A stretch of 64,000 nt of DNA from the NCBI GenBank assembly GCA_021325275.1, contig JAJPHL010000045.1, forward strand, positions 97,108-161,107, read 5' to 3'. Positions 1-9,021 of the stretch are shown in pieces. The position numbers and the translations under genes were made by a program. The notes below the pieces were generated by a model. It worked only from the letters and a program-made list of their open reading frames with translations. It was not told the DNA's origin and ran no database searches. The DNA comes from Terriglobia bacterium. Its GTDB lineage: Bacteria > Acidobacteriota > Terriglobia > JAJPHL01. Each line of letters opens with the position of its first letter. Within the stretch, counting starts at the first letter, position 1.

Positions 1-562
1 TGAAAATGAAATCGGTGATCGCCGGCGAGTAAACCGCGCCGCCCGCGCATGGTCCCAGCACGGCGGAGATTTGCGGCACGACGCCTGAGGCCAGCGTGTT
101 ACGCAGGAAAATGTCCGCGTATCCGGCGAGCGATGCCACGCCCTCCTGAATGCGTGCACCGCCGGAATCGTTGAGACCAACCACCGGCGCGCCCGCTTTC
201 ATTGCGGTGTCCATGAGTTTGCAAACTTTTCCGGCGTTCGCTTCGGAAAGGGATCCGCCGAAAACGGTGAAATCCTGCGCGAACGCGAAAACCAGACGGC
301 CTTCCACGCGGCCGTAGCCCGCGACCACGCCGTCGCCGGGCGTGGTTTGCGTCTCCATGCCGAAATCGTGGCAGCGGTGCGCGAGGAGTTTGTCCATTTC
401 CTCGAACGTGCCGTCGTCGAAGAGCAGATCGATGCGCTCGCGCGCGGAAAGTTTGCCTTCCTTGTGCTGGCGTGCGACGCGTTCCGCGCCGCCGCCTGCT
501 TCGGCCAGGGCGTGGCGGCGATTCAGCTCGTCGAGCTTGTCCTGAAAGGTCATGATGGCCAT
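1..562 (-). CDS. Acyl-CoA carboxylase carboxyltransferase (beta) subunit, 5' part
   Basis: This is the first 187 codons of a biotin-dependent acyl-CoA carboxylase carboxyltransferase subunit, probably the propionyl-CoA carboxylase beta type; the rest lies beyond the window edge. Translating the minus strand from the ATG at 562 gives a start [10 protein letters not shown], followed by [19 protein letters not shown], then [19 protein letters not shown] and [19 protein letters not shown], which are hallmark motifs of the carboxyltransferase (crotonase-like) domain that binds acyl-CoA. A second in-frame ATG at 553 is an alternative start; neither has a clear Shine-Dalgarno. The family transfers CO2 from carboxybiotin to propionyl- or acetyl-CoA in the cytoplasm. 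Substrate cannot be told from this part. It is divergent from rsmD with 33 bp between them. Confidence 0.9.
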   Translation of the reverse strand, partial: MAIMTFQDKLDELNRRHALAEAGGGAERVARQHKEGKLSARERIDLLFDDGTFEEMDKLLAHRCHDFGMETQTTPGDGVVAGYGRVEGRLVFAFAQDFTVFGGSLSEANAGKVCKLMDTAMKAGAPVVGLNDSGGARIQEGVASLAGYADIFLRNTLASGVVPQISAVLGPCAGGAVYSPAITDFIF

Positions 563-595
563 TTTATACGCGCGCGATAGAATAGCCGCCAGCCC

Positions 596-1129
596 ATGCG
601 AATTATTGCCGGAGAATTTCGCAGCCGACGCCTGAAGACCCTTCCAGGGATGTTGCTGCGTCCCACAAGCGGTCGTCTGCGGGAAACGCTCTTCAACGTT
701 CTCGGCGACTCCGTTCGCGGCGCGCGCTTTGTCGATTGCTATGCGGGCAGCGGCGCAGTGGGACTTGAAGCGCTCAGCCGCGGTGCGGCGTCGGCGGTGT
801 TTGTCGAGCAATCGAAAGCCGCGCTGCGCGTGTTGCACGAGAACATCCGCGCGCTCGGCGTGGGCGCGCGCACGACCGTGATCGAAAGTCCCGTGGATCG
901 CGCGTTACGACGGATGGATCCAGCGGCCACCGACATTGTTTTCCTCGATCCGCCGTACGCTGCGGCCGAGGAGTACGCGGCGTCTCTTGAGGCGCTGCAT
1001 GATTTTACTGCGCTGATCGTTGCAGAACACGCCTCGCGCACCGAGATCGCCGCGCCATGGGCGCTGGAACGCGTGAGGCTGCTCAAACAGGGAGACAGCG
1101 CGTTGAGCTTCTTCAGGCGAATTGCTTAA
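596..1129 (+). CDS. rsmD: 16S rRNA (guanine(966)-N(2))-methyltransferase RsmD
   Basis: A 177-residue SAM-dependent methyltransferase that methylates G966 of 16S rRNA in the 30S subunit. The N-terminus [15 protein letters not shown] and the motif [15 protein letters not shown] are typical of RsmD, followed by the SAM-binding [19 protein letters not shown] and the catalytic DPPY motif (FLDPPY at about residue 120). Length matches the family (about 180 to 200 residues). It stands alone, divergent from the carboxylase gene. A 17-bp perfect inverted repeat begins at its stop codon and probably ends the transcript. Confidence 0.95.
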   Translation: MRIIAGEFRSRRLKTLPGMLLRPTSGRLRETLFNVLGDSVRGARFVDCYAGSGAVGLEALSRGAASAVFVEQSKAALRVLHENIRALGVGARTTVIESPVDRALRRMDPAATDIVFLDPPYAAAEEYAASLEALHDFTALIVAEHASRTEIAAPWALERVRLLKQGDSALSFFRRIA

Positions 1130-1183
1130 CAGGATGGACAGGATATACAGGATCAGAACTCGTTCTTATCCTGTCCATCCTGT
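1129..1183. terminator. Perfect 17-bp inverted repeat between convergent genes (dispersed-repeat type)
   Basis: Positions 1129-1145 and 1167-1183 are exact reverse complements (arm ACAGGATGGACAGGATA) separated by 21 nt. It lies between the convergent rsmD and amidase genes, so it could end both transcripts, though there is no long T run. The arm belongs to the 'ACAGGAT-GGACAGGAT' type of palindromic repeat that I recall from intergenic DNA of many bacteria; that recall is not tested here. Confidence 0.6.
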
Positions 1184-1200
1184 GAATTCGTCCTATTGAC

Positions 1201-3027
1201 CTAAGCAGACTTCTCCGGGCTTGCCGGACCCTCGCGCAGGGTCGGATGCTTCGTGTTCCAGTCCGTTGCGCGCTGATACGCCATCGCCACACGCAACGGG
1301 GCCGCTTCGTCGTAAAGCCCGCCTGTGAACATGATGTTTTGCGGCAGCGTGACGCCCGCCGCGTTCTTAATGAATCCGCACGGCACCACGCACGCCGGAT
1401 GTCCCGTGAGATTCGTCACCGTGAGACTCGCGCTGCCGGTCGGCGTCACGAAAACGTCCCACTTGCTCATCAGCTCGTCCATTTGACGCATCAAGAGCGT
1501 GCGGGCGCGCTGCGCGCGGATGTACTCCACCGCCGGAATGAAGCGCGCCGTGCGGAACGCGTTCGGCCAATCGCCGCGGCCTTGTCCGGAAAGCTGATTC
1601 ACTCCGCCCGAGCGCGTCAAATCATCGAAGGCCGCTGCCGCTTCGGCGTTCAAGATGATTCGCAGCGATCCCGAATCGAACTCCGGCAGCTTCATCTCCT
1701 GAAGATTCGCGCCGAGTTTGCGCAGTTGGTCGAGCGCATCCTCGTACATCTTGCGACGCTCCGCCACCAACGCCGCGAATTGCGGGTTATTTCCGCCGCG
1801 CCCGCCGCCCTGTCCGCCCTCGAATTCCGATTTGATGTAGCCGATGCGCATTTTCGCCAGCGGCATCGCCGCGGGATTCCAGTTGAATCCCACCGTCGTC
1901 ACCGTGAGATCGCGGCCGTCGGGACCATAGATCGCGTTCAACACCGCGGCGCAATCTTCCACGCCGCGCGCGATCGGTCCGATTTTGTCCATGCTCCAGC
2001 TCAGACCCATCGCGCCGTAGCGGCTTACGCGGCCATACGTCGGGCGCAGACCGCTGACGCCGCATCGCGAAGACGGCGACACGATCGAACCAAGCGTCTC
2101 GGTGCCGAGCGCAAATCCGACGAGACCCGCCGACGTTGCGGCGGCCGATCCCGCCGACGATCCCGAAGATCCTTGCTGCGTTTCATCCGGCTCCCACGGA
2201 TCGCGCGTCATGCCGCCGAACCAGCGGCCGCCTTGCGCCAGCGCGCCCATCGAAAGTTTTGCGACGAGCACGGCCCCGCCTTCACGGAGGCGATCGACCA
2301 CGTGTGCGTCGTAGGGAATCATTTGATCTCGATACGGCTCGGCGCCCCACGTGGTCTTGATGCCCTTGGTGGCGAACAAATCCTTGGCGCCCCACGGAAC
2401 GCCATGCAACGGTCCGCGAATTTTTCCGGCGGCGACTTCTTTGTCGGCCTTGGCGGCTTGTTCGAGCGCGAGCTCCTCGGTGAGCGTCACCACGCACAAG
2501 AGGTTCGGGCCGTAGCGCTTCAGGCGATCGAGATACATTTTCGTGATCGCGGTCGAGGTGATCTTCTTGGCGCGAATCAGCGCGCCCAATTCGAGCGCCG
2601 TGGCGAAGGCCAGATCCTCGGGCTGCTTGAACGGAGGTAGCTTCGCGACGGTCGGCACGAAGGCCGGCGTGGTCTTCGGCAGCTTGCGTCCGCCGTACGC
2701 GGGATGGAACCACATCGCCGGATCGGTATCCAGCGGGATATCGATTTTTCGCAGATTCTCGTAGCTCGACAGATTGCCGTCGACGCCGCGCAGCGCCATT
2801 TCTTCCTGCGCGTCGGTGAGTTCGAGACCCATCAACTCCTCGGCGGCGTGCATCGAATCTTTTTTCACGCGCACAGGTGCATTGTTGCCGCCGCGACCTT
2901 GGCGTCCAGCGCCGGTGCCGCCCGTCGCGCCGGCAGGAGGTTGCGCGGGTAGCTTGCTTGCCGCCGCGGCTGCGCCGGCCAAAGGAATCATGCGAAGGAA
3001 ATTGCGTCGATTGGTTTGTTTTTTCAT
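1201..3027 (-). CDS. Exported amidase-signature family hydrolase
   Basis: A 608-residue amidase-signature enzyme. The N-terminus carries a twin-arginine-like signal (NRRNFLRMIPLAG, residues 6-18) and a Gly-rich linker, so the enzyme is probably exported folded. The catalytic triad is visible: Lys in GVPWGAKDLF (about K215), the cis-Ser region GSSGSSAGSAAATSAG (286-301) and the nucleophile region GTETLGSIVSPSS (308-320). The family hydrolyses amide bonds of varied substrates, so the substrate is unknown. An unusual residue 50-130 segment precedes the catalytic core, making it longer than typical amidases of about 470 residues. It appears monocistronic. A Gln-amidotransferase (GatA) role is unlikely because of the export signal. 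Confidence 0.88.
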   Translation of the reverse strand: MKKQTNRRNFLRMIPLAGAAAAASKLPAQPPAGATGGTGAGRQGRGGNNAPVRVKKDSMHAAEELMGLELTDAQEEMALRGVDGNLSSYENLRKIDIPLDTDPAMWFHPAYGGRKLPKTTPAFVPTVAKLPPFKQPEDLAFATALELGALIRAKKITSTAITKMYLDRLKRYGPNLLCVVTLTEELALEQAAKADKEVAAGKIRGPLHGVPWGAKDLFATKGIKTTWGAEPYRDQMIPYDAHVVDRLREGGAVLVAKLSMGALAQGGRWFGGMTRDPWEPDETQQGSSGSSAGSAAATSAGLVGFALGTETLGSIVSPSSRCGVSGLRPTYGRVSRYGAMGLSWSMDKIGPIARGVEDCAAVLNAIYGPDGRDLTVTTVGFNWNPAAMPLAKMRIGYIKSEFEGGQGGGRGGNNPQFAALVAERRKMYEDALDQLRKLGANLQEMKLPEFDSGSLRIILNAEAAAAFDDLTRSGGVNQLSGQGRGDWPNAFRTARFIPAVEYIRAQRARTLLMRQMDELMSKWDVFVTPTGSASLTVTNLTGHPACVVPCGFIKNAAGVTLPQNIMFTGGLYDEAAPLRVAMAYQRATDWNTKHPTLREGPASPEKSA

Positions 3028-3085
3028 GAATTTGTTCCGAAGTGCCTTTGTACCTTGATGGGGAACACTTCGTCAAGCTGCGATC

Positions 3086-3478
3086 TTACATCTTCACGAG
3101 GCCTAAGCTGATTTTGATGGCTTGATCAACTTGCTCGAGCGTCGACGAATCAACTACGCCGAGTCGCTTGACGAGACGCTGGAGGTCGACGGTCCTGATT
3201 TGATCCAACTGAATGGACGATCGGACGTGCAGCCCGTTGCCTTTGGTCGGTTCTACGGGGACCTCTACAGGAAAGGGATCAGGCGAAATCTTCGAGGTGA
3301 TCGCGGCGACGATCGTCAAGGGACTGTAGCCATTGCCGACATCGTTCTGAATCACCAACGCGGGACGCGTCTTCTGGATTTCATGGCCTACGGTCGGATC
3401 GAAGGAGACCAAATAGATCTCGCCGCGCCAGATGTTGGCTATTTTCTCTTGGTGCTGGTGCCGCGACGTTTTTGCCAC
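3086..3478 (-). CDS. MazF/PemK-type toxin (endoribonuclease)
   Basis: A 130-residue PemK/MazF-like toxin; the family cleaves mRNA at short specific sites. Visible features are IWRGEIYLVSFDPTVG near the N-terminus, KTRPALVIQND (the conserved RPALV strand) and the ITSK motif. Open reading runs up to a GTG at 3502, but I choose the GTG at 3478 because a strong GGAGGA sits six bases upstream. It overlaps the upstream antitoxin gene by about 40 bp, so the two are likely translationally coupled and jointly regulated. The start is still the least certain part of the call. Confidence 0.85.
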   Translation of the reverse strand: MAKTSRHQHQEKIANIWRGEIYLVSFDPTVGHEIQKTRPALVIQNDVGNGYSPLTIVAAITSKISPDPFPVEVPVEPTKGNGLHVRSSIQLDQIRTVDLQRLVKRLGVVDSSTLEQVDQAIKISLGLVKM

Positions 3479-3717
3479 GCCTCTTCCTCCAACGGAAACC
3501 ACTCGGCTGCGATCCGCAAGCTGTCTTCGGCCCTGGCCTGATAGCCTGCCTTCAGTTGTTGGTGCAGACGCTGGCGTCCTTGGCTCTCAACAAAACTTAG
3601 AACCGCTTGGGAGATGAACGAGCTTCGTCTGCCCTTGGGTGCCACCCGATCTAGAACAGCGATCGTCTTTTCCGGCAGCACGATGTTGAGGCGTTTGCTC
3701 ATTGCCAAAGCATACAC
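3439..3717 (-). CDS. Ribbon-helix-helix antitoxin (MazE-like)
   Basis: A 92-residue protein whose N-terminus (MSKRLNIVLPEKTIAVLDR, from residue 6) reads like a ribbon-helix-helix DNA-binding domain, followed by SSFISQAVLSFVES. The C-terminal half is charged, as in toxin-binding antitoxin tails. It is directly upstream of the MazF-like gene and overlaps it. The ATG at 3717 has an AAGGTG upstream; the ATG at 3702 is an alternative start. A small dyad, ACAC-N6-TGTGT on the minus strand, lies just upstream and could be the autoregulatory operator; this is inference. Confidence 0.82.
   Translation of the reverse strand: MYALAMSKRLNIVLPEKTIAVLDRVAPKGRRSSFISQAVLSFVESQGRQRLHQQLKAGYQARAEDSLRIAAEWFPLEEEAWQKRRGTSTKRK
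3485..3490 (-). promoter_or_regulatory. Shine-Dalgarno that sets the MazF start
   Basis: GGAGGA on the minus strand lies 6 nt before the GTG at 3478 and inside the antitoxin coding region. The alternative GTG at 3502 has no comparable site, so this element decides the start. Confidence 0.6.
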
Positions 3718-3756
3718 ACCTTTTGTGTGGATGTCGAGGTGCGTGGGTGAGAAACT

Positions 3757-3831
3757 TGGTAGCGCTAAAGGGAATCGAACCCTTATTTGGGCCTTGAGAG
3801 GGCCCCGTCCTAACCGTTAGACGATAGCGCC
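3757..3831 (-). tRNA. tRNA-Glu (anticodon CUC)
   Basis: The minus strand folds into a complete cloverleaf: acceptor GGCGCTA pairing with TAGCGCT (one G-U pair at position 1), a D-arm with CTAACGGTTAGGAC, anticodon stem GGGCC/GGCCC with loop CTCTCAA, and T-arm AAGGG-TTCGATT-CCCTT. The anticodon CUC is at 3798-3796. The 3' CCA is encoded (3759-3757). It lies alone between the toxin-antitoxin pair and the sigma-54 promoter. Confidence 0.95.
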
Positions 3832-3950
3832 TTGCGTTCTTTTCAGAATACGCTACGGCCTTGCGAAAAGCAATCGGACCTTCTTAGGCGGTATCCGCAT
3901 CGATCTACTGTCCCGGTCTAAAGAATCCTTCCGCTAATCCCAATGACTGC

Positions 3951-3967
3951 TTGGCACGCGAATTGCT
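3951..3967 (+). promoter_or_regulatory. Sigma-54 (-24/-12) promoter
   Basis: TTGGCACGCGAATTGCT matches the RpoN consensus TGGCAC-N5-TTGCW exactly. Transcription should begin near 3978, giving a leader of about 150 nt before the ECF sigma gene at 4127. The leader has two mutually exclusive small hairpins (4060-4064 with 4073-4077, and 4071-4076 with 4083-4088). No enhancer-binding protein gene is in the window, and no other gene lies between this site and the sigma factor. The rest of 3832-4126 shows nothing else recognisable. Confidence 0.75.
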
Positions 3968-4126
3968 CCTATCACAGTCGCTCCCCCCAGGTTAGGTCTC
4001 CAGTTTCAACATGATGTCACTGCAAGGCACACTTCGGACCCGATAGCGATTGCCAAAATCTGTCATACGAGCGACAGGATTTTGTCGCCTTTGGTCAAAC
4101 GGGGTCCTTGCAGCGGGAGGTTAGCG

Positions 4127-4738
4127 ATGTCTGACTGCGACCAGATCACGGAACAACTCCAGGCATGGCGCTCCGGTGACGCCGCCGCCCTGGAGCAATT
4201 GACCCCCTACTTGTACAACGAACTCCGCCGCCTCGCGCGACGCTATCTCAGCGGTGAACGTCCCGACCACACCTTAACGCCTACCGCGCTCATCAACGAA
4301 GCGTACTTGCGACTGCTCGGACAAAAACTGCCCGACTGGCAGAATCGCCAGCACTTCGTCGGAGTGGTGGCGCACTTGATGCGGCAAATTCTCGTCGACT
4401 TCGCACGCCATCGGCGCGCCAACAAACGCGGGGGCGGTCGCGAGGACGTGCCACTCGACGAGGCCAAACCGCAGGGTATACCTCCCGAGGCCGATCTCGT
4501 CGATCTCGACCAGGCGCTCCAGCGGCTCGAGCAGACCGACGCGCGCAAGGCTCGCGTGATCGAGTTGCGCTATTTTGCCGGATTCACGGCGGACGAAGCG
4601 GCGCAAGTCCTGGAAGTTTCGCCGGCCACCATCCATCGCGAATTGCGCATGGCGGAAGCGTGGCTGTGCCGGGAATTGGGCGCCAACCGTCCCGAAGCTC
4701 TGAAGTATGCCGCCGGCGCCGGTGGTGCCGGAGCATAG
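4127..4738 (+). CDS. ECF-type RNA polymerase sigma factor
   Basis: A 203-residue ECF sigma factor of the kind often paired with Ser/Thr kinases in Acidobacteria and Planctomycetes. Region 2 is visible as LNEAYLRL-like (LINEAYLRLL) and FVGVVAHLMRQILVDFARHRRANKRGG; region 4 as RVIELRYFAGFTADEAAQVL and SPATIHRELRMAEAWL, the helix-turn-helix that reads the -35 element. I choose the ATG at 4127 because GGGAGG lies six bases upstream; the reading frame is open to a TTG at 4082. It is followed 112 bp later by a kinase, its likely regulator or target. The preceding sigma-54 promoter suggests one sigma factor controlling another. Confidence 0.92.
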   Translation: MSDCDQITEQLQAWRSGDAAALEQLTPYLYNELRRLARRYLSGERPDHTLTPTALINEAYLRLLGQKLPDWQNRQHFVGVVAHLMRQILVDFARHRRANKRGGGREDVPLDEAKPQGIPPEADLVDLDQALQRLEQTDARKARVIELRYFAGFTADEAAQVLEVSPATIHRELRMAEAWLCRELGANRPEALKYAAGAGGAGA

Positions 4739-4850
4739 CGTTCGGCGTAACCGCTTAGTATCGAAAAAAGTTGCGTTGGACAGGCAAGGATGCCCGCCCA
4801 ACTGACAGATTTGGCCCCGTTTTTTCGCATTATATGGCGTGAGATTGCTT

Positions 4851-7763
4851 ATGTCGGAATCCCCTGAATCAGGTCTCGCCGAATTCGCCGCCCGGCCTTC
4901 CGCGGATTCCGGGGAAGATCCCGCCGACGCCATCACCGATGCGGCCCGCCGTTGGCGGCTCGTAGAAGAATTGTTCCATGCCGCCGCGGCCGTTCCGGAA
5001 CGCGAGCGCGGCCCGTATCTCGCATTGATGTGCGCGGGCGATTCGCAACTCCAACTCGACGTCGAGTCGCTGCTGGCTTTCGATCAGGTCAACGAAGATT
5101 CCACCGGCGCGCCGTTCGCGGGACTCGTGAGCCGCGCGGCGCACGAACTCACCGACGGCGTGGCGTGGGCCGGAATGCGCGTGGGTCCTTACGTGATTTT
5201 GCGGGAGATCGGTTGCGGCGGCATGGGCACGGTCTACCTGGCCGAGCGCGCCGACGGCCAGTTCAAGCAGAAAGTCGCGTTGAAAGTGATCAATGGATTT
5301 TGTTCGCGCGCCGGACGCGAACGGTTTTTGAACGAGCGTCAGTTGCTGGCGAATCTCGATCATCCGCACATCGCGCGATTGCTCGATGGCGGCGAGACCG
5401 AGCAGGGCCAGCCCTATTTCGTGATGGAGTATCTCGAAGGAGAGTCCATCACGTCGTACTTCGCGCGGCAAAAATCGTCCACCGCCGCGCGCCTGGAGAT
5501 CTTTGATCAAGTTTGCGGCGCGGTTCACTACGCGCATCAAAAGTTGGTGATCCACCGCGACCTCAAGCCGTCGAACATTCTGATCGTGACGACGGAGACG
5601 GCCAGCGGTCCCGTGCCGATGGCGAAAGTTTTCGATTTCGGCATCGCCAAGTTGATCGACGAGACCGCGCCCAATGACGCGACCGAGCCCGAGGCGATGA
5701 CGCCGGGCTACGCGAGTCCCGAGCAGTTTCTCGGACGTTCTGTTTCGACGGCCAGCGATGTGTACTCGCTGGGCGCCGTGTTGTACGAAATCTTGAGCGG
5801 CCATCGCCCCTATGATCTCCAGGGAAAATCGCCGGCGGAGATGGAACTGGCGATTTGTCAGGACGACCCGCTGCCGCTGAGCCACGCCGCACTACGTGAA
5901 GGCGGACGCCGCACCGAACCCGCCACCAAGGTGTGGCGCGAACTGCGCGGCGATCTCGACAAGATTGTCGCGATGGCCATGGCCAAGGAGCCCGACCGCC
6001 GTTACGGATCGGCGCAAGCGCTCTCGGAAGATTTGCGGCGCTGCCGCCAGGGATTTCCGGTGCGCGCGAACGCGGGCGGCGTGCTCTATCGCTGGGGCAA
6101 GCTTTGGAAGCGGCACCGCTTGGCGTTCGCTGGCGCGGCGCTGTTGATCGTGTCGTGGCTGAGTGGAACGTTCATGATCGTGCGCGAGTCACGCAGCACG
6201 CGCGAGCACGAAAAGCGTGAGCGCAATCTCGCCGCGGCGCTGTTGGTGGACGCGCCGGAACAAACCTCCGGGCTCACGCTGGAAGAACGCACCGAAGTCG
6301 TGAAACTGGCGCTCGAAAGTTTGAATCGCTTGGCCGGCGAACGCCGCGGTGATCCCGGACTGGACTTGCAGCGCGCCAAGGCATACGAGCGCATCGGGGA
6401 CCTGCAGGGTCATCCGATGGCCAGCAGTATGGGTGATTCCGGTGGAGCGGCGACGAGCTATCACGAGGGTCTCTTAGTCCTGGAACGCTTGGCGAAAGCG
6501 ACTCCCGATAACGTGGCGGTGCTGCACCAGCAAGTTCGCTTGTACGAACGTCTGGGCGTGCTGATGGGACACGCGCGCGGCGCGAGCGCCGGCATCCAAA
6601 CCATGCGGCCGGCTGTGGAAATAGCCGAAAGAGCGCTGCAACTTGCACCTACAGATAACGGGCTCTACGACGACGCCGGACAGTTGTTCGATGCCTTGAC
6701 CCGCTTTTATTCCACCGAATCGCGTCGTGCGGAAGCGAAGGAGATGCTCGACCGTTCCTGTCAAGTTTTCCAAACTCTTTTGGAACGCGAGCCACAGAAT
6801 TGGGATTATCGCAACGGCGCGGCGAATTGCCATGCGGCGAGGTCGAATAACGAACTCAATTTCGGCGATATCGGCAAGGCCATCGAGGAAGCGAAAGAGA
6901 ATCTGCGCCTTCGCGAACAACTCGCGGAGGAGGCGCCGAACAATCCCGAAGCGCGGCGCAACCTGATGATCGCGTACGCGCGCGTCGGCGACTACCTGGG
7001 TTATCCGGTGCTGCGCAACGCCGGCGATCACAAGGGCGCGATGGTTTATATGCGCAAAGTCCTCTCGATGGCGGAGGCGCAGTCGAGCGGGCTGCCCAGT
7101 GACGCGAACGCGCTCTACGATCTGGCGATGGCGCGCAAAAGGTTTTCCCTGACCGCCATTGCCGCCGGCGATCGTGCCGAGGCGGCGCCGCAAATGCAGA
7201 TCGGTTGGGAGGAAGTCCAGCGATTGCTGAAAACCGATCCTACGCACAAACGCTACTTGGTGCTGGGCGCGACATTTCAGGAACGCCTCGGAGAGTCCGC
7301 GGGGCTGAACGGGCAATTCGACGATGCCGAACGGTATTTCGATCGCGCCGAAGCATTGGCGCAAGTGGTCCTCGACCGCGATCCGTACGAAAGCGAGTCG
7401 GAAATGACTTATCTGGAGATTGAAGGTTTGCGGTTGGACATGGAAACGCGACACATGCGTTTAGTGGAATTCGATCGCTCCGAAATGCGCTTGACGGTAT
7501 TGACCGGCCAGTGGCTGAAGGGTCACCCGAAATCTCCGGGCCGCGCCTATCTTTACTATTCGGCGATGGCCAAGGACAACGATGCGATCGGACGCAAGGA
7601 TCACGCGCGCCAGTGGTACGAAAAAAGCTTGGCCGGTTGGCGGCAGATGGAGAAGGACGGCGTGATGACGCCGCTCTACGCGAAGGAACCGGAGCGCGTG
7701 GAGCGCGCGCTGGCCGCGCTCAATGCGCCTGCATCGGCCAAACTAACGCGGTTTCCAAACTAG
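4851..7763 (+). CDS. Membrane Ser/Thr protein kinase with extracytoplasmic TPR-like region
   Basis: About 970 residues. A short N-terminal region is followed by a Hanks-type kinase domain: glycine loop GCGGMGTV (121-128), Lys in VALKV (K145), HRDLKPSN (235-242), DFG (262-264) and the GYASPEQF activation segment. A single membrane helix lies at about 424-444 (LAFAGAALLIVSWLSG). The C-terminal 500 residues are helix-rich and TPR-like (repeated A-x2-Y-x2-A patterns), presumably outside the membrane as a sensor or protein-binding surface. I choose the ATG at 4851; a GTG at 4839 is also possible. It follows the ECF sigma gene and is probably co-expressed. Its 3' end overlaps the convergent FAD oxidoreductase by 21 bp. 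Confidence 0.9.
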   Translation: MSESPESGLAEFAARPSADSGEDPADAITDAARRWRLVEELFHAAAAVPERERGPYLALMCAGDSQLQLDVESLLAFDQVNEDSTGAPFAGLVSRAAHELTDGVAWAGMRVGPYVILREIGCGGMGTVYLAERADGQFKQKVALKVINGFCSRAGRERFLNERQLLANLDHPHIARLLDGGETEQGQPYFVMEYLEGESITSYFARQKSSTAARLEIFDQVCGAVHYAHQKLVIHRDLKPSNILIVTTETASGPVPMAKVFDFGIAKLIDETAPNDATEPEAMTPGYASPEQFLGRSVSTASDVYSLGAVLYEILSGHRPYDLQGKSPAEMELAICQDDPLPLSHAALREGGRRTEPATKVWRELRGDLDKIVAMAMAKEPDRRYGSAQALSEDLRRCRQGFPVRANAGGVLYRWGKLWKRHRLAFAGAALLIVSWLSGTFMIVRESRSTREHEKRERNLAAALLVDAPEQTSGLTLEERTEVVKLALESLNRLAGERRGDPGLDLQRAKAYERIGDLQGHPMASSMGDSGGAATSYHEGLLVLERLAKATPDNVAVLHQQVRLYERLGVLMGHARGASAGIQTMRPAVEIAERALQLAPTDNGLYDDAGQLFDALTRFYSTESRRAEAKEMLDRSCQVFQTLLEREPQNWDYRNGAANCHAARSNNELNFGDIGKAIEEAKENLRLREQLAEEAPNNPEARRNLMIAYARVGDYLGYPVLRNAGDHKGAMVYMRKVLSMAEAQSSGLPSDANALYDLAMARKRFSLTAIAAGDRAEAAPQMQIGWEEVQRLLKTDPTHKRYLVLGATFQERLGESAGLNGQFDDAERYFDRAEALAQVVLDRDPYESESEMTYLEIEGLRLDMETRHMRLVEFDRSEMRLTVLTGQWLKGHPKSPGRAYLYYSAMAKDNDAIGRKDHARQWYEKSLAGWRQMEKDGVMTPLYAKEPERVERALAALNAPASAKLTRFPN

Positions 7764-8996
7764 TATGTCCTGGGAGACAAGAAACGACAGCGCGGAGAGA
7801 AACGCGGCGAGCGTGACCGGCTGCTCGCGTCGCGTATAGCTTTCGTACAGCGATGGTACGTCGCGATGCCGCGAGGTCATTTCCGCGAGCGTTGCAAGAT
7901 TCACGCCGTAATAAAACTCGCCGGCATTATCCGGCGCGCCATTCGCCCGTTGCAATCGCAGCTCTGGTTCCTTCCGCAATCGCGCCAGAGCCGCGCGCAT
8001 TTTTGGCGCGCCGTCATGATATGCGGCGCGAGTTTTCCAAAACGGAGCAGGGAATCGCCGGGCACACCTTGCGTAGTGCGCGGCGGCTTGTCGCAGATGG
8101 TTCGCGTAGGCTTGCTTTTCGTGCGCTTCGAAGTATTCCATGGCTTGCGCGCGGCGTTCGGGATACCGCAAGTTCGTGTCGACGACCGCCGCGGCGATCC
8201 ACGCGGACGTGAGCGCCTTCTTCACGCCGAACGATGAAATGGGATCGGCGAACGATGCCGCGTCGCCCACAAACAATGTGTTCTCGTGCGTGTATTGACG
8301 CGACGAATAGAGCGATGCGTCGCATCCCCAGGGCTGCCCCTCGCGCTCGCATTTCGCGAGCAGTTTGCGTATGGCCCGCGACTGCCGTAACTCCTCGTCA
8401 TAGCGGCGTCCCCGTTCGGTCATCACCGTTACGTAGCGGCGATCGAGCGCCAGCGGGATCGACCAAATCCAGCCGTTGCGATACGCCTCCACGAGGGTGT
8501 GCGTGGGATCGACGTCGCGCGTGCGTCCGCGCCAAACGGCAGAGAGCGCGAGCGTGCGAAATCCCGCTTGCGGCACGCGAAATCCGCGCGCCACGACGCC
8601 CGCGCGTCCCGAGCAATCGAGTGTGAATCGCGGCGTGCCGGCAGCAACGCCCGTGGTGATGCGAACGCCGGCTTCCGCGGCGAGTCTCAGGAGTAGCGCG
8701 TCGAAATCCACGCGCAAAACTTGATAGCCGGATGCGTCGCGATACTCTTCCTCGCGTTTCCGCGACGATTCCCACCACGACGTGTTGCCGGTGGTGCGAT
8801 AGAATCCCGCGGCGTCGATTTGTTTTTGAATCTTGAGGAGATGAAAGACGTTGCGAATGCTGGGCGGCAAGGTTTCCGCGAGCGAGTGGCGGGCGGGCGC
8901 CGGCTTGTGTTGGAGCACGACGGAGAAGCCACGCTGCGCGAGTAGTCGCGCTGCCGTCGCGCCGGCTGGTCCGCCGCCAATCACAAGTACGTCCAC
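7743..8996 (-). CDS. FAD-dependent oxidoreductase, halogenase/geranylgeranyl-reductase-like
   Basis: A 417-residue flavoprotein. The Rossmann FAD motif VLVIGGGPAGATAARLLAQRG starts at residue 4, and the second FAD motif is FVGDAASFADPISSFGVKKAL, with the GDA-F-DP pattern of the tryptophan halogenase and geranylgeranyl reductase group. No halogenase lysine/WxWxIP signature was seen, so a reductase or monooxygenase role is more likely than halogenation. Start is a GTG at 8996, 25 bp from the divergent ATG of the propeller gene. The protein looks cytoplasmic with no signal peptide. Substrate unknown. Confidence 0.8.
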   Translation of the reverse strand: MDVLVIGGGPAGATAARLLAQRGFSVVLQHKPAPARHSLAETLPPSIRNVFHLLKIQKQIDAAGFYRTTGNTSWWESSRKREEEYRDASGYQVLRVDFDALLLRLAAEAGVRITTGVAAGTPRFTLDCSGRAGVVARGFRVPQAGFRTLALSAVWRGRTRDVDPTHTLVEAYRNGWIWSIPLALDRRYVTVMTERGRRYDEELRQSRAIRKLLAKCEREGQPWGCDASLYSSRQYTHENTLFVGDAASFADPISSFGVKKALTSAWIAAAVVDTNLRYPERRAQAMEYFEAHEKQAYANHLRQAAAHYARCARRFPAPFWKTRAAYHDGAPKMRAALARLRKEPELRLQRANGAPDNAGEFYYGVNLATLAEMTSRHRDVPSLYESYTRREQPVTLAAFLSALSFLVSQDILVWKPR

Positions 8997-9021
8997 GCGC
9001 GGATGCTATCATGTGGGCATT

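Noticed and set aside
1246..2640. A 464-codon plus-strand frame over the amidase.
   Set aside because: No family features; the minus-strand amidase has complete catalytic motifs.
3086..3502. MazF start at the GTG at 3502.
   Set aside because: No ribosome site precedes it, whereas GGAGGA sits six bases before the GTG at 3478.
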